From an uncultured Campylobacter sp. (GTDB lineage: Bacteria; Campylobacterota; Campylobacteria; Campylobacterales; Campylobacteraceae), in assembly GCF_938039245.1 (NCBI RefSeq), contig NZ_CALHVN010000057.1:1-30894 (forward strand): a stretch of DNA of 30,894 bases, written 5' to 3'. A model generated the notes under the pieces. That model was not told the origin of the DNA. It saw only the letters and a list, made by a program, of their open reading frames with translations, and ran no database searches. The position numbers were made by a program, and so were the translations under genes. Below are positions 30,033 through 30,894 of this stretch, piece by piece. How positions within the stretch are numbered: the stretch's first letter is position 1; the number at the start of each line of letters is the position of its first letter.

Positions 30033-30894
30033 CCCTCGCCACTCTCTTTTCAGGTATCGGCGCGCCCGAGTTTGCCGCTCGCGAAGTATTTGACGAAGTA
30101 GAGACGGTATTTGCCTGCGAGATAGACAAATTCGCCCGTCAAAGCTACCTGGCCAATCACGACGCCCCGATAGTTTTTTACGAGGATGTTTGCGGCCTTG
30201 ACGCAAGGCCTTACGCCGGGCAAATAGATATTTTGGTAGGCGGCAGTCCTTGCCAAGACTTTTCAATCGCAGGGCAACGCGCGGGCGAGAACGGTGAAAG
30301 GGGCAACCTGATATGGCAATTTTACCGCGTGGTTAGCGAAGCTCGCCCTAGCGTTTTTGTCTATGAAAACGTCAAAGGCTTTTTAAGCATTGACGGCGGC
30401 AAAAGCTATCAAAGATTTTTGGGCGCTTTGCGCGGGCTAGGCTATCATTGCCACGCCGAAATTCTCAACACGAAAGACTACGGTATTCCTCAAAATAGAG
30501 AGCGGTTGTATATCGTGGGGTTTTTGAACGCAGACGAATATCACGCCTTTTCTTATGCTCCAAAGCAGGCGCTAGGGCTAAATTTGGGTGATATGCTCGA
30601 TCGCGAGGTAGAGGAAAAATACTTTTTGAGCGATAGGTTTTTGGCACTTTTTCGCAGCAAAAATCCCAAATTTAACGGCGCATTTCGCCCCAAAGACGCA
30701 AACGAGAATATCGCCAACACTCTCACTACAAACCAGGGACACCGCAGGACGGATACTTTTATCAAAGTCGCTGGCGAGCTCGACATACCTACGTTTAAAA
30801 GAGCAAGGCAAATTTATGATACAGACGGAGTGAGCCCAACACTATTGACGGCCAAGAACAATCAAGAAACGCCCAAAGTTATTCAAAGGTCAAA
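30029..30894 (+). CDS. DNA (cytosine-5-)-methyltransferase, 3' end outside the window
   Basis: The first 288 residues of a C5 cytosine methyltransferase are present, and the gene runs off the window. Motif I is TLFSGIGAPEF (AdoMet binding), motif II EIDKFA, motif IV GGSPCQDFS with the catalytic Cys75, motif VI YENVKGF (113-115 ENV), and motif VIII QNRERLYIVGF (155-165). The target-recognition region begins near 195. Motifs IX and X must lie beyond the edge. It would methylate phage DNA against host restriction. No cognate restriction gene adjoins it. The start is an ATG in an ATGA overlap with the gene before. Confidence 0.92.
   Translation, partial: MTLATLFSGIGAPEFAAREVFDEVETVFACEIDKFARQSYLANHDAPIVFYEDVCGLDARPYAGQIDILVGGSPCQDFSIAGQRAGENGERGNLIWQFYRVVSEARPSVFVYENVKGFLSIDGGKSYQRFLGALRGLGYHCHAEILNTKDYGIPQNRERLYIVGFLNADEYHAFSYAPKQALGLNLGDMLDREVEEKYFLSDRFLALFRSKNPKFNGAFRPKDANENIANTLTTNQGHRRTDTFIKVAGELDIPTFKRARQIYDTDGVSPTLLTAKNNQETPKVIQRS

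Overview
This window is the chromosome of an oral-type Campylobacter (the C. rectus / C. showae / C. curvus group is my best guess) that carries the left part of a Mu-like transposable prophage. The evidence is the gene order and a GC content in the mid-40s by eye. As I recall the C. jejuni genome, dnaJ-racR-racS-recR matches Cj1260c-Cj1263, gatC-cvpA-fur-lysS-glyA-DUF1882-SPOR-aroE matches Cj0398-Cj0405, and the block from the tethered coil protein to coaX matches Cj0397c-Cj0394c. The noncoding DNA is also typical of these species: long, GC-mixed stretches studded with AAATTT.

Host part (1 to about 21433). A Sel1-repeat protein (140-739, minus) is followed by dnaJ (minus), which diverges from the tightly coupled racR-racS-recR operon (plus). 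After a noncoding stretch of about 1.1 kb come an orphan TRAP-transporter binding protein (minus) and the divergent pyruvate kinase gene pyk (plus). A solitary four-helix membrane protein (minus) follows. Next is a long minus-strand operon read from 17709 down to 10204: gatC, a pilT-type ATPase, cvpA, fur, lysS, glyA, a DUF1882 protein, a SPOR protein and aroE. Most of its junctions overlap by 1 to 4 bases. Divergent from gatC is a five-gene plus-strand operon: a membrane-anchored coil protein, a propeller-like lipoprotein, a 110-aa protein, coaX and a short-form hisG.

Prophage part (about 21434 to the window end, continuing beyond it). A candidate left end lies near 21434, with two direct copies of AATCAAAGTG 65 bp apart, as expected of transposase sites at a Mu-type end. 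The lysogeny side (minus) holds a LexA/CI-type S24 repressor and, in operon with it, a stand-alone PD-(D/E)xK nuclease related to the HsdR N-terminus. A consensus promoter (TTGACA, 17 bp, TATAAT) overlaps a palindromic operator. From it the early genes run rightwards: a small Ner-like protein, a MuA transposase of unusual length, a MuB ATPase, a free-standing sigma region 4.2-like protein, a DUF3164 protein, several small unknowns and a C5 cytosine methyltransferase cut by the window end.

Most interesting signals. (1) Two small genes with good ribosome binding sites (a 43-aa membrane peptide and a 65-aa protein) lie in another frame inside an inter-domain insertion of the MuA gene, bracketed by an in-frame 9-bp direct repeat. 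(2) A predicted three-way-junction RNA leader precedes muB. (3) Related palindromic elements built on TTTAAA and GTTTAAAC sit at three module boundaries of the prophage. (4) The candidate transposition end has transposase sites and phased TTTACA repeats. (5) An S24 autocleaving repressor controls a Mu-type phage and is paired with a nuclease.
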